A DNA stretch of 19,925 bases from an uncultured Collinsella sp. (GTDB lineage Bacteria; Actinomycetota; Coriobacteriia; Coriobacteriales; Coriobacteriaceae): positions 1 to 19,925 of the forward strand of contig CAKURW010000033.1 in the NCBI GenBank assembly GCA_934675795.1, written 5' to 3'. The translations under genes and the position numbers were made by a program. Below the pieces are notes generated by a model. That model had not been told where the DNA came from. It did no database searches and saw nothing but the letters and a program-made list of their open reading frames with translations. Every line of letters begins with the position of its first letter. Position 1 is the stretch's first letter. Positions 1-7,232 of the stretch are shown piece by piece.

Positions 1-280
1 GCGACGCGGAAATCGCGCGCTGTTGCCGCGCCCCGCAGTGCCCGCTTCCCCCGAGAACAATTATCAGTGCAGGTAGACAGCTTGTCGATTTTCGAAAAAG
101 CCGACTATGGTTGACCCCTGCGGCTTAAACGTAGTAGATAGGCCCTATTCGTGGCACAGCACTACTCCATCCCAAATTGGCACCCCGAGCCCTCGTGAGT
201 TGCCAACAAGCTGTTCGCCCAGCGCTTTATCCGCGCGGCATTTGGAAAATAGCACCACCGCAAAACCCGCAAGTAGCACT
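1..280. other. No convincing gene in the left edge
   Basis: I see no convincing gene here. A frame on the plus strand is open from base 1 to a stop at 112-114 and could be the tail of a gene lying off the left edge, but its composition is not persuasive. A small inverted repeat (AAGCCG at 98-103, CGGCTT at 121-126) could be part of a weak terminator for such a gene. Nothing else stands out before the repeats that begin at 281. Confidence 0.4.
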
Positions 281-350
281 TACTTTGCTATATCTCACTA
301 TACTTTGCTATATCTTGCTATACTTTGCTATATCTTGCTATATCTTGAGC
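281..350 (+). repeat. Tandem 10/20-bp AT-rich repeats before the ATPase gene
   Basis: A 20-bp unit of the form TACTTTGCTATATCTTGCTA occurs at 281-300 (three mismatches), 301-320 and 321-340 (the last two identical), followed by a partial unit. Read as 10-mers, TTGCTATAYY repeats six times from 285 to 344, one copy per helical turn, with 295-304 the most degenerate. Each copy contains a TATACT- or TATATC-like box. The array ends a few bases before the ribosome site of the ATPase gene. It could be the promoter and operator of that gene; the function is inferred from position only. Confidence 0.8.
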
Positions 351-363
351 AAAGGTGGCTCAC

Positions 364-1455
364 ATGCAAACAAACCCTTTTAAGCCCACAGCAGGTAAAA
401 CACCTCCCACGATTATCGGCCGCGAAGATGTGCTCGAAGAATTCAATGAGGGCCTCGTCAACGGGCCTGGTGCCCCGGGGCGCCTAATGCGCATAGCCGG
501 CGTCCGTGGAACGGGCAAGACGGTCCTCCTTGACGAGTGCTCACGTTTGGCGCAAAGCCGTGGCTGGACGGTCATAAAAGAGGTCGCAACCGAGGGACTT
601 TGCCAGCGCATTCTCGAACAGCTGCAGCCCAAATTCCAGGCCAAACACGCCAGATTTGAGCCCACCGTAGCTGGCATATCCATCGGCAGCATAGATATTG
701 AGCGAATCGGCCCATCGCTACGCGACGCCATGAGACAGACAATATCCAAGAATGGAAATGGCCTGCTCATCACTCTCGACGAGGTTCAAGACGCAGAGCT
801 CGATGAGGTCCGAACGCTCTCCATTGCGATTCAGCAGGTTATCGGCGAAGACCTTGATATCGCCTTTGTTTTTGCTGGGCTGCCTTCGATGATTGAAAGC
901 ATCATCAACGGAAAGACACTTACGTTTTTGCGCCGTGCCCTCCCCTTTGATCTGAAGGCTGTGGCAGTAACCGAAGTGTCGTACTCCCTCGAGGAAACCA
1001 TTGAAGCGTCTGGCATGGAGTTGCAGCCAGGTATTGCCGGCCAACTTGCCGAGGCAACGCAAGGCTATCCTTTCATGATCCAACTCGTTGGATACTACGC
1101 ATGGCAGTTGGCAAGACGCGCACATACAGCGATTATTGGAGAAGAAGAAGCCGAGCGTGGCATTGCAACGGCACGCGAACGCTTCTGCGCCATGGTGATT
1201 GAGCCCGCGCTGCAGCGCATTCCGCCCACGTGCATCGCTTATCTGCTGAGCATGGCGTCTTTGGGGCAGACGAGCTCGACCAGCATGGTTGCCGATGCCC
1301 TAAACAAAACGCCTCAACAGGTGAGCTCCGTCCGCAGCCGCCTGTTAAGAGAATCGATTATCGAGGCTCCTTCGTACGGCAAGGTCTCATTTGCCATCCC
1401 CTACATGCGCGACTACCTCTGCGAACACAAAGCCGAACTGGAAGTTGAACTGTAG
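364..1455 (+). CDS. AAA+ family ATP-binding protein
   Basis: This is a 363-residue P-loop ATPase of the AAA+/STAND-like type (AAA_16 or archaeal-ATPase-like). Visible motifs are Walker A GVRGTGKT at about residues 46-53, Walker B LLITLDE at 134-140, a sensor-1-like FAGLPSM at 170-176, and a C-terminal part (from about 280) resembling a winged helix. This order resembles Orc1/Cdc6-like ATPases, but the biological role is unknown. I chose ATG at 364 because AAAGGTGG at 351-358 sits five bases upstream; an in-frame GTG at 355 lies inside that site. There are no membrane segments or signal peptide. The gene stands alone between two repeat-rich intergenic regions, which suggests an accessory gene. 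DNA binding, defence or regulation are all possible. Confidence 0.85.
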   Translation: MQTNPFKPTAGKTPPTIIGREDVLEEFNEGLVNGPGAPGRLMRIAGVRGTGKTVLLDECSRLAQSRGWTVIKEVATEGLCQRILEQLQPKFQAKHARFEPTVAGISIGSIDIERIGPSLRDAMRQTISKNGNGLLITLDEVQDAELDEVRTLSIAIQQVIGEDLDIAFVFAGLPSMIESIINGKTLTFLRRALPFDLKAVAVTEVSYSLEETIEASGMELQPGIAGQLAEATQGYPFMIQLVGYYAWQLARRAHTAIIGEEEAERGIATARERFCAMVIEPALQRIPPTCIAYLLSMASLGQTSSTSMVADALNKTPQQVSSVRSRLLRESIIEAPSYGKVSFAIPYMRDYLCEHKAELEVEL

Positions 1456-1475
1456 AAACGGCAACTGCCCTGCAA

Positions 1476-1602
1476 GACGAAAACCGTTTTCGTACGGATT
1501 TAAAGCAGACGTAAACGGTTTTCGTCTGTTTTACGTTCGGAAATAAGACGCAAATTGCACTTTCGTATGGTTTTACGCCAAACGCAACACGCTTTCGTCC
1601 GG
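1476..1602. repeat. Repeat-rich 3' region with a 14-bp inverted repeat
   Basis: GACGAAAACCGTTT at 1476-1489 is perfectly repeated in inverse orientation at 1513-1526 and followed by TGTTTT, so it may end ATPase transcription. In addition, TTTCGTNNGG-like words occur four times, starting at 1488, 1520, 1561 and 1593 (spacings 32, 41 and 32). Two of them extend into a longer shared word, TTTCGTMTGKTTTTACG. No coding sequence is evident. Function unknown. Confidence 0.6.
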
Positions 1603-1631
1603 CTATGCGTCCCCAATCCAGACGAAAAAGG

Positions 1632-1661
1632 CCCCGAGCTCGTGTGAGCTCGGGGTTCTTT
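1632..1661. terminator. Bidirectional rho-independent terminator
   Basis: A 10-bp perfect stem (CCCCGAGCTC at 1632-1641, GAGCTCGGGG at 1646-1655) encloses a four-base loop. It is followed by TTCTTT on the plus strand and by CCTTTTTC when read on the minus strand. It lies between the converging ATPase and oxidoreductase genes and can serve both. Confidence 0.85.
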
Positions 1662-1744
1662 GTGCCGCACATCTATGAGAGGGAATCGATGCGCACGGGC
1701 GCTACTCCATGTAGCCGCCCTGGGATGGCGGAAACCTCGTCAAT

Positions 1745-1790
1745 GGGGCCAGGTTTACATGCGCCAAGTTGGTGCAAAGTAACCTGCCCC
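1745..1790. repeat. Long imperfect hairpin near the oxidoreductase 3' end
   Basis: GGGGC at 1745-1749 pairs with 1786-1790, AGGTT at 1751-1755 with 1781-1785, and the inner segments meet around a single central G at 1768, with a symmetric four-by-four internal loop. There is no T-tract, so this is not a standard terminator. It may be a REP-like element or an RNA 3' structure. Confidence 0.45.
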
Positions 1791-1808
1791 CACGCAACAA
1801 GGGGTTGA

Positions 1809-3758
1809 CTAGAGCTCGCAGGCAACCTTGTAGCCATCGCCGATGGCATCGCGGATGTTGCCGCACTTCTGGGCGTCGCCCAGCACGTGGGTGGCAACAC
1901 CGGCAGCGGCCAGGTCGTCGGCCAGCTTGGTGTTGGGACGATAGCCCATGGCAAGCACCAGCGTATCGGCATCGGCGATAGTGTGGATCTCGCCATCTTT
2001 TTCGTAGCTGATGGTGTCCTCGGTAATCTCGGTTACCTTGGCCTCGGTCAGCACGTGAACGCCCTTGGAAAGCATGCGCGTGATGAGCACCGCGCGGCCG
2101 GCGCCGCCCTCGTTGGCAGCGAGCGTCTTGGTCATCTCGATGACGGTGACATCGCGATTGGCCGGCGACAGGTCGTTGACCAGCGGAGCCAGATAGTCGG
2201 CAGTCTCGCAGCCGACGGTACCGCCGCCGACGATGACGATCTTCTTGCCCGGGAAGGCGTTGCCGCCCAGCAGGTCGTCAGCCGTCATGACCTGCTTAAA
2301 GCCCTGCATAAAGGCCGGAGCGATAGGCTCGGCACCGTAGGCCAAAACGACCTCGTAGCCGGCATAGTCGCGCTGAATATCCTCAGCAGATAGCTCGGTA
2401 CCAAAGACGCACGTTACGCCCGCTTCGGCCAGGCGGCGATACTGATACTTGATCACGCGCGTAAGCTCCTGCTTTGCCGGCGGAACAGCCGCGATGCGCA
2501 TCTCGCCGCCCGGTTCGTCCTGCTTGTCCACAAGCACCACGTGGTGCCCGCGCTTGGCAGCAATGTAGGCCGCCTCCATACCTGCGGGACCAGCGCCCAC
2601 GACCAGCACGTTCTTGGGCGTAGCGGCAGGCTCGTAGCCGGCCTCGTCGCGCTCCACGTCCGGATTGACGGTGCAGGAGATGCGCTTGCCAAACATAATG
2701 CCGTTCAGGCAGCGCAGACAGCCAATGCAGGGGCGGATGTCATCGGCGTTGCCGGCAGCGGCCTTGTTGCAGAACTCGGCATCGCACAGATTGGCGCGGC
2801 CCATCATGCAGATGTCGGCGGCGCCGTCCTCGATCAGCTCCTCGGCAATCCATGCCTCGTTAATGCGGCCGACCGTGGCAACAGGAATGTTCACGTGCTT
2901 TTTGATCTCGCGCGAGCAGGCAGCGTGCGAGGCCTGCTGGGTACCGGCGGCGGGAATCGCGGAGCCGCGCTTAATGGTGGTGCCGCCTGACACATGAATC
3001 ATGTCGACGCCGGCCTTCTCCAGGCGACGCGAGACGTAGATCATGTCGTTGAGGGTCAGACCGCCATCGGTGTACTCATCGCCCGAGATGCGAACGTCGA
3101 TGATAAAGTCCTTGCCGCAGCGCTCGCGAATCTCGGCGATAACCTCGAGCAAGAAGCGCATACGGGCGTCGAGCGAGCCGCCGTACTCATCGGTACGCTT
3201 GTTATAGAGCGGGGTCAAAAAGCCGCCGAGCATGCCGTGGGCGTGTGCCGCATGGACCTCGACGCCATCGACACCGGCCTTCTGCATACGCACGGCAGCG
3301 TCACCGAACTGATGCGTGAGCTCGTGGATCTCATCCACCGTAATGGGGCGCGGCGCCTCGCGGGCATAGGACGGACCCACAAAGGACGGAGCGATCAGGC
3401 GCGGCGTGCCCGGAATGTTAAAGGCCATGTAGGCGGGGTGGAAGAGCTGCGGCATGATCTTGCAGCCATACTCGTGGACGGCCGCGGCGAGCTTTTCCCA
3501 GCCGGGGATAAACGTGTCGTCGTAGCAGCACATATCACCCGGCAGATAGGTATAGGTGGGCTCGACCGTCACGACCTCGGTGACGATGAGGCCCACGCCG
3601 CCCTTGGCGCGGGCACGGTAATGATCGACCAAGTCATCGGTCACATAGCCATGATCGGCCAGGTTGGTGGATACCGGCGGCATAAAGACGCGGTTCTTGA
3701 CCTCGGTCGTACCGACCTTGATCGGGCTAAAGAGCATCGGATAGGCAGAGGACTCCAT
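1809..3758 (-). CDS. OYE-type NADH:flavin oxidoreductase (2,4-dienoyl-CoA/enoate reductase-like)
   Basis: This 649-residue protein has an N-terminal old-yellow-enzyme TIM barrel (about 1-335) expected to bind FMN, a Cys cluster for 4Fe-4S (C344, C347, C350, C362), and a C-terminal pyridine-nucleotide-disulfide reductase half. That half has an FAD fold (VLVVGAGPAGMEAA, 384-397) and a second Rossmann motif (IVIVGGGTVGCETA, about 507-520). This order and length match FadH, clostridial enoate reductases and BaiCD/BaiH, which reduce carbon-carbon double bonds with NAD(P)H. The substrate cannot be read from sequence. ATG at 3758 was chosen over an upstream in-frame codon because AAAGGAAG lies at proper spacing before it and the barrel starts at once. 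The barrel segment HAAHAHGMLGGFL (169-181) lacks the Tyr usually seen in the FadH-type motif. The gene is monocistronic, with a palindrome upstream. Confidence 0.9.
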   Translation of the reverse strand: MESSAYPMLFSPIKVGTTEVKNRVFMPPVSTNLADHGYVTDDLVDHYRARAKGGVGLIVTEVVTVEPTYTYLPGDMCCYDDTFIPGWEKLAAAVHEYGCKIMPQLFHPAYMAFNIPGTPRLIAPSFVGPSYAREAPRPITVDEIHELTHQFGDAAVRMQKAGVDGVEVHAAHAHGMLGGFLTPLYNKRTDEYGGSLDARMRFLLEVIAEIRERCGKDFIIDVRISGDEYTDGGLTLNDMIYVSRRLEKAGVDMIHVSGGTTIKRGSAIPAAGTQQASHAACSREIKKHVNIPVATVGRINEAWIAEELIEDGAADICMMGRANLCDAEFCNKAAAGNADDIRPCIGCLRCLNGIMFGKRISCTVNPDVERDEAGYEPAATPKNVLVVGAGPAGMEAAYIAAKRGHHVVLVDKQDEPGGEMRIAAVPPAKQELTRVIKYQYRRLAEAGVTCVFGTELSAEDIQRDYAGYEVVLAYGAEPIAPAFMQGFKQVMTADDLLGGNAFPGKKIVIVGGGTVGCETADYLAPLVNDLSPANRDVTVIEMTKTLAANEGGAGRAVLITRMLSKGVHVLTEAKVTEITEDTISYEKDGEIHTIADADTLVLAMGYRPNTKLADDLAAAGVATHVLGDAQKCGNIRDAIGDGYKVACEL

Positions 3759-3787
3759 ACAGGCTTCCTTTCGTTTGAGCCGCTCGG

Positions 3788-3826
3788 CGGCAGTTGCTAA
3801 CGTACTTATCCTATCAGCAACTGCCG
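3788..3826. promoter_or_regulatory. 11-bp perfect inverted repeat upstream of the oxidoreductase
   Basis: CGGCAGTTGCT at 3788-3798 is mirrored exactly at 3816-3826 around a 17-base spacer. It ends 30 bp before the oxidoreductase start codon and downstream of the Cys-rich gene. There is no T-tract on the minus strand after the repeat, so an operator is more likely than a terminator. The binding protein is unknown and no regulator gene is adjacent. Confidence 0.55.
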
Positions 3827-3860
3827 TATTCGCAGTCAAACATGCCCAAACGCCGGTCGA

Positions 3861-4061
3861 CTAATGAATACCGCGGCCCAAGTCTTCGGCGATTTTGTCT
3901 ACGCCCTTAAGTGCGGCGCACGTCTTTTTGTTGGAGCAATGCCCCGTGCAAACGCCACCCTGAGCGCAGTCGGCGCAGGTGCCCTTGCGGTAGATGCGCA
4001 CGCATACCGCGACAAACGCAATACCAATAACAGCCAGTACAACAATATCGATAGGTGCCAT
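3861..4061 (-). CDS. FeoB-associated Cys-rich membrane protein
   Basis: This 66-residue protein has one N-terminal membrane helix (about residues 4-23) and a short cytoplasmic tail with Cys spaced C-x2-C-x5-C-x3-C-x5-C. Length, helix and Cys spacing fit the FeoB-associated Cys-rich membrane protein family (Pfam PF12669), which usually follows feoB. Its exact role is not established; a part in Fe(II) uptake or handling is assumed from its neighbours. GGAGG lies seven bases before the ATG at 4061. It follows feoB by 175 bp, and a terminator hairpin lies in the gap, so it either depends on read-through or has its own promoter. The word AGTTAACCAC, also found in both arms of the palindrome before the first feoA-like gene, sits directly upstream of its ribosome site. 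Confidence 0.88.
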   Translation of the reverse strand: MAPIDIVVLAVIGIAFVAVCVRIYRKGTCADCAQGGVCTGHCSNKKTCAALKGVDKIAEDLGRGIH

Positions 4062-4075
4062 AGCAAGCCTCCTCT

Positions 4076-4085
4076 AGTTAACCAC
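4076..4085. promoter_or_regulatory. AGTTAACCAC word shared with the feo upstream palindrome
   Basis: The same 10-mer occurs in both arms of the inverted repeat at 7233-7286. Here it lies just upstream of the ribosome site of the Cys-rich gene. A common metal-responsive regulator is a plausible explanation, but this is inferred only from recurrence and location. Confidence 0.4.
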
Positions 4086-4174
4086 CACTTACTTTACCCC
4101 ATTCTCCACCTACCAAAAAGGGACAGGTTTGTTTTGGTCGGTTTTATCTGCGGAAACGCCACATCTCTCCCACC

Positions 4175-4207
4175 AAAAAGCCCGAGTGTCGCTGGGACAC
4201 CCGGGCT
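4175..4207 (-). terminator. Rho-independent terminator after feoB
   Basis: On the minus strand a 12-position stem (arms 4196-4207 and 4179-4190, one mismatch) with a five-base loop is followed by a run of five T. It begins 30 bp after the feoB stop codon and separates feoB from the Cys-rich gene. Confidence 0.85.
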
Positions 4208-4236
4208 CGTGGAAAGGGGTTAATCCTTATTCGGAC

Positions 4237-6564
4237 TTAAGCGGAAACTGCGGCGGAAGCAGTGTTGGTCTCGTCCTCATCGGTCCATGCATGCTTGGGC
4301 ATGGGTCGGAAAATCTGGAAGAGCATCGCAACCAGCAGCACAATGGCCACAACCGTCCAGATACCAAACTGCCCAAGGACAAGCAGGTTGTAGAACTGGT
4401 TGATGAACAGGCCGATCACCCAAGCGAAGGCGCACTCGTAGCCGATGGCAATCGCGGTCCACTTGCCAGAGTCCATCTGGTTGCGGATGGTGCCAATGGC
4501 GGCAAAGCACGGAGCGCACAGCAGGTTGAAGGCGCCGAAGGCCACGCAAGCGCCCATGGTGGGGAACATGCCGGCAAACGCGGTCCACAGGCTCGGGTCG
4601 GTCTCGCCCGCGTCGGCGACGGACAGCAGCGAGCCGGCGGTGGCGACGACGTTCTCCTTGGCGACGAGGCCAGAGACGGTCAGTGCGGTTGCCTGCCAGG
4701 TGCTAAAGCCGAGCGGGGCGAAGATCCAAGCGACCAGGTTGCCCAGCATGGCGAGCACGGAGTAGTCCATGAACTCCTCGGGGATGCCGTCCATCGCAGG
4801 CAGGAAGCCAAAGGAACCGTTGTAGCTACCAAAGTTGGACAGGAACCAAACCACGACAGTGGACGCGAAGATGACCGTGCCGGCCTTCTTGATAAAGGCC
4901 CAGCAGCGCTCCCACACGTGCAGCGCCCAAGAGCGGATCGCCGGGAAGTGGTAGGCGGGAAGCTCCATAACGAACGGCGTCGGGCGACCGGCGAAGAGCT
5001 TGGTCTTCTTGAGCATCAGACCCGAGCCGATGACGGCAAAGACACCCAGGAAGTAGAAGAGCGGGCTGATCCACGCGGCGGTAGTGGAAGAATCGCCGAT
5101 GATGGAGCCCATGAGCAGGGCGATGATCGGCAGCTTAGCGCCACAGGGGATGAACGTGGTAGTCATGACCGTCATGCGGCGGTCCTTCTCGTTCTCGATG
5201 GTCTTGGTGGCCATGACGCCAGGGACGCCGCAGCCCGAGGACACGAGCATGGGGATGAAGGACTTACCGGACAGGCCAAAGCGGCGGAACACGCGGTCCA
5301 TGATGAAGGCGACGCGGGCCATATAGCCGCAGTCCTCCAGGAAGGACAGCATGACGAACAGCAGGAACATCTGCGGCACAAAGCCAAAGATGGCACCCAG
5401 GCCGCCGACGATACCGTCACAGACGAGCGAGTCGACCAGGCCACCGTCCTCGGTGCCGCCCGCCACGAGGGCATCGTGCACCATAGTGGTAATACCCGGG
5501 ACATAGGGGCCGTACTGCGCCGGATCGACCGAGTCGGCATTGTCGCCCGCAGCCTCGACAGCCGCGTCATAGGCGTCGCGGCCCTGACCGAGCACGTACC
5601 AGCCGTCGGTGCCGAAGAGCTGGTCGTTGGTGAAGTCCGTCACCGTGCCACCCAAGGTGGAAACGGCGATGTAGTACACGCAGAACATGATGACCACAAA
5701 GATCGGCAGGCCCAGGATACGGTTGGTAACCACACGGTCGATCTTCTCGGAGGTGCTCATCTTGGCAGGAGCCTTGGTGAGGCACTCGTCGATGATGTGG
5801 GCAATGACGCCGTAGCGCTCGCCGGTGATGATGGACTCGGCGTCATCGTCGCAGTCCTGCTCGCACTGAGCGACCAGCTCTTCGACGCGAGCGGCCTTCT
5901 CCTTGGTGAGGTTGATGAGCTTGCAGGCGTCCGCGTCGCGCTCAAACAGCTTGACAGCGTAGTAGCGGCGCTTGTTGGCGGGAACGCTCGCCGGCAGATT
6001 GTTCTCGATGTGATCCAGAACGTCCTCGATGGAGGAGTCGAACTTGTGCTCCGGCACCTGGCCCTTAGAAGCAGCGGACTTCTTAACCTGCTCGAAGAGC
6101 TCCTTGATGCCCTTGTTCTTAAGAGCGGAGATCATCATAACCGGGCAGCCGAGCTTCTTGGAAAGCTTGTCGGTGTCGATCTTGTCGCCGTTCTTCTCGA
6201 CCAGGTCGGCCATGTTGAGGGCAACGACCACGGGCAGGCCGGTCTCGATGACCTGAAGTGCCAGGTACAGGTTGCGCTCCAAGTTGGTGGCATCGACCAC
6301 CTGAACGACGACATCGGGCTCGCCGCTCATGAGGTAATCGCGCGAGCATTGCTCCTCGGGGCTGTAGGGGGAAAGCGAGTAGATGCCGGGGAGGTCCGTG
6401 ATGGTAACGTTCTTGTCGCTTAGGAGCTTGGCCTCCTTTTTCTCAACCGTGACTCCGGGCCAGTTGCCAACATAGCCGTTGGCGCCGGTGATCAGGTTGA
6501 AAAGCGTGGTCTTGCCGCAGTTGGGGTTACCCGCCAGCGCGACATGGATCTGAGAATCCGCCAT
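4237..6564 (-). CDS. feoB: Ferrous iron transport GTPase/permease FeoB
   Basis: FeoB imports Fe(II) across the cytoplasmic membrane. The 775-residue protein has an N-terminal G domain: G1 GNPNCGKT at 12-19, the switch PGVTVE near 36-41, G3 DLPG at 57-60, G4 NMAD at 117-120 and a G5-like SALK. A helical GDP-dissociation-inhibitor-like region (about 170-260) follows, and then a polytopic membrane part with the conserved Cys-Gly gate-like segments SGCGVPGVMATKT and IPCGAKLP. Length is normal for the family. An acidic extracytoplasmic loop after the first membrane helix is fairly long. GAAGAAGGA precedes the ATG at 6564. It lies 122 bp downstream of feoA, and the gap holds a palindrome that may add local control. 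A terminator follows. Confidence 0.98.
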   Translation of the reverse strand: MADSQIHVALAGNPNCGKTTLFNLITGANGYVGNWPGVTVEKKEAKLLSDKNVTITDLPGIYSLSPYSPEEQCSRDYLMSGEPDVVVQVVDATNLERNLYLALQVIETGLPVVVALNMADLVEKNGDKIDTDKLSKKLGCPVMMISALKNKGIKELFEQVKKSAASKGQVPEHKFDSSIEDVLDHIENNLPASVPANKRRYYAVKLFERDADACKLINLTKEKAARVEELVAQCEQDCDDDAESIITGERYGVIAHIIDECLTKAPAKMSTSEKIDRVVTNRILGLPIFVVIMFCVYYIAVSTLGGTVTDFTNDQLFGTDGWYVLGQGRDAYDAAVEAAGDNADSVDPAQYGPYVPGITTMVHDALVAGGTEDGGLVDSLVCDGIVGGLGAIFGFVPQMFLLFVMLSFLEDCGYMARVAFIMDRVFRRFGLSGKSFIPMLVSSGCGVPGVMATKTIENEKDRRMTVMTTTFIPCGAKLPIIALLMGSIIGDSSTTAAWISPLFYFLGVFAVIGSGLMLKKTKLFAGRPTPFVMELPAYHFPAIRSWALHVWERCWAFIKKAGTVIFASTVVVWFLSNFGSYNGSFGFLPAMDGIPEEFMDYSVLAMLGNLVAWIFAPLGFSTWQATALTVSGLVAKENVVATAGSLLSVADAGETDPSLWTAFAGMFPTMGACVAFGAFNLLCAPCFAAIGTIRNQMDSGKWTAIAIGYECAFAWVIGLFINQFYNLLVLGQFGIWTVVAIVLLVAMLFQIFRPMPKHAWTDEDETNTASAAVSA

Positions 6565-6631
6565 TCAATCCTTCTTCCTTGTGTGCCTGCGCTGCTTTCT
6601 CCGCGCAGGCTGGATAATGTGCTTCAAAGTG

Positions 6632-6667
6632 CTGCATTAAGTTAGAAAAACCTAACTTTATCTGCAG
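6632..6667. promoter_or_regulatory. Palindrome between feoA and feoB
   Basis: AAGTTAG at 6639-6645 and CTAACTT at 6652-6658 form a perfect dyad with a six-base spacer, flanked by CTGCA and TGCAG. No T-tract follows on the minus strand. The GTTAG/CTAAC half-sites resemble those of DtxR/IdeR-type iron regulators, although the spacing differs from the classical 19-bp box. It is probably an operator for a second, internal feo promoter; no -35/-10 pair can be placed with confidence. Confidence 0.5.
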
Positions 6668-6686
6668 AAATATACGTAGCAAGCCC

Positions 6687-6908
6687 CTACTGGACCTCGA
6701 CGACGGCCGCCTCCTCCTTGCGGATGGAAAGCTCGTAGCCGCGCACGTTGATCTCGACCGGATCGCCGAGCGGTGCTACCTTTACGACCTTGAACGAAGT
6801 GCCCTTGATGAGCCCCAGGTCCATAAGGTGGCGGCGAAGCGCGCCCTCACCGTGAAGCTTGACGATGGTGGAGCTCTCGCCCACCTTAACGTCACCCAAC
6901 GTCTTCAT
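6687..6908 (-). CDS. feoA: FeoA domain protein
   Basis: FeoA is a small cytoplasmic SH3-like protein that partners FeoB in Fe(II) uptake. This copy has 73 residues, typical for the family, with the conserved core GEGALRRHLMDLGLIKGT, followed by the beta strands around PLGDPVEINVRGYELSIRK. GGGGG precedes the ATG at 6908. It lies 39 bp downstream of a second FeoA-like gene and 122 bp upstream of feoB, so the three are probably co-transcribed. It is more canonical than its upstream paralogue and is the likelier direct FeoB partner. Confidence 0.93.
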   Translation of the reverse strand: MKTLGDVKVGESSTIVKLHGEGALRRHLMDLGLIKGTSFKVVKVAPLGDPVEINVRGYELSIRKEEAAVVEVQ

Positions 6909-6947
6909 CCTCTTGTCCCCCTTTCGGTTTTTATCAAATGCTGTGGA

Positions 6948-7190
6948 CTAACCGACGGTCATGATGTGCATGGCAACCTTGGAATCGATGCCAAAGCGTG
7001 CGCCGAGCACAGTGACGATGATATTGGCGCCACTCGAGCTCACCACGTGGATTTCGCTGCCCTCGACAAAGCCGAGGTCCTTGAGGTGGTGCTTCATATC
7101 CTCATTGCCCTTTACACGAGACACGCGCACGGTTTCGCCCGCTTTTACCATCGAAAGCGGCATTGCCGGCATCTGCGGTCCGCAAGACAT
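6948..7190 (-). CDS. feoA: FeoA-like protein, first gene of the feo cluster
   Basis: This is an 80-residue FeoA/SH3-like protein with a 12-residue N-terminal extension (MSCGPQMPAMPL). The core EDMKHHLKDLGFVEGSEI matches the FeoA helix-turn, and the end (ARFGIDSKVAMHIMTVG) matches the last strands. AGGAG sits seven bases before the ATG at 7190. Tandem FeoA proteins ahead of FeoB are known in anaerobes; whether both bind FeoB or one has another role is not known here. The upstream region has a 14-bp inverted repeat (7233-7286) likely to control the whole feo cluster. Confidence 0.92.
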   Translation of the reverse strand: MSCGPQMPAMPLSMVKAGETVRVSRVKGNEDMKHHLKDLGFVEGSEIHVVSSSGANIIVTVLGARFGIDSKVAMHIMTVG

Positions 7191-7232
7191 GAGTGGCTCC
7201 TAACGTCAGTTCGTCCTCAACATCGACGCGGT

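Noticed and set aside
1..114. Possible C-terminal tail of a gene from beyond the left edge
   Set aside because: The frame is open to a stop at 112-114, but it is too short and lacks any recognisable motif, so I do not annotate it.
281..350. CRISPR-like array or plasmid iterons
   Set aside because: The repeats are directly tandem without unique spacers, and no cas or rep gene lies nearby.
1673..1996. Minus-strand frame overlapping the oxidoreductase 3' end
   Set aside because: It is out of frame with the oxidoreductase, has no family features and lies over a hairpin.
4129..6423. Long plus-strand open frame opposite feoB
   Set aside because: It is antisense to a certain FeoB gene and has low-complexity Asp/Gly/His/Val-rich content typical of reverse-frame shadows in GC-rich DNA.
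6632..6667. Terminator between feoA and feoB
   Set aside because: The dyad has a short stem and no T-tract after it on the minus strand.
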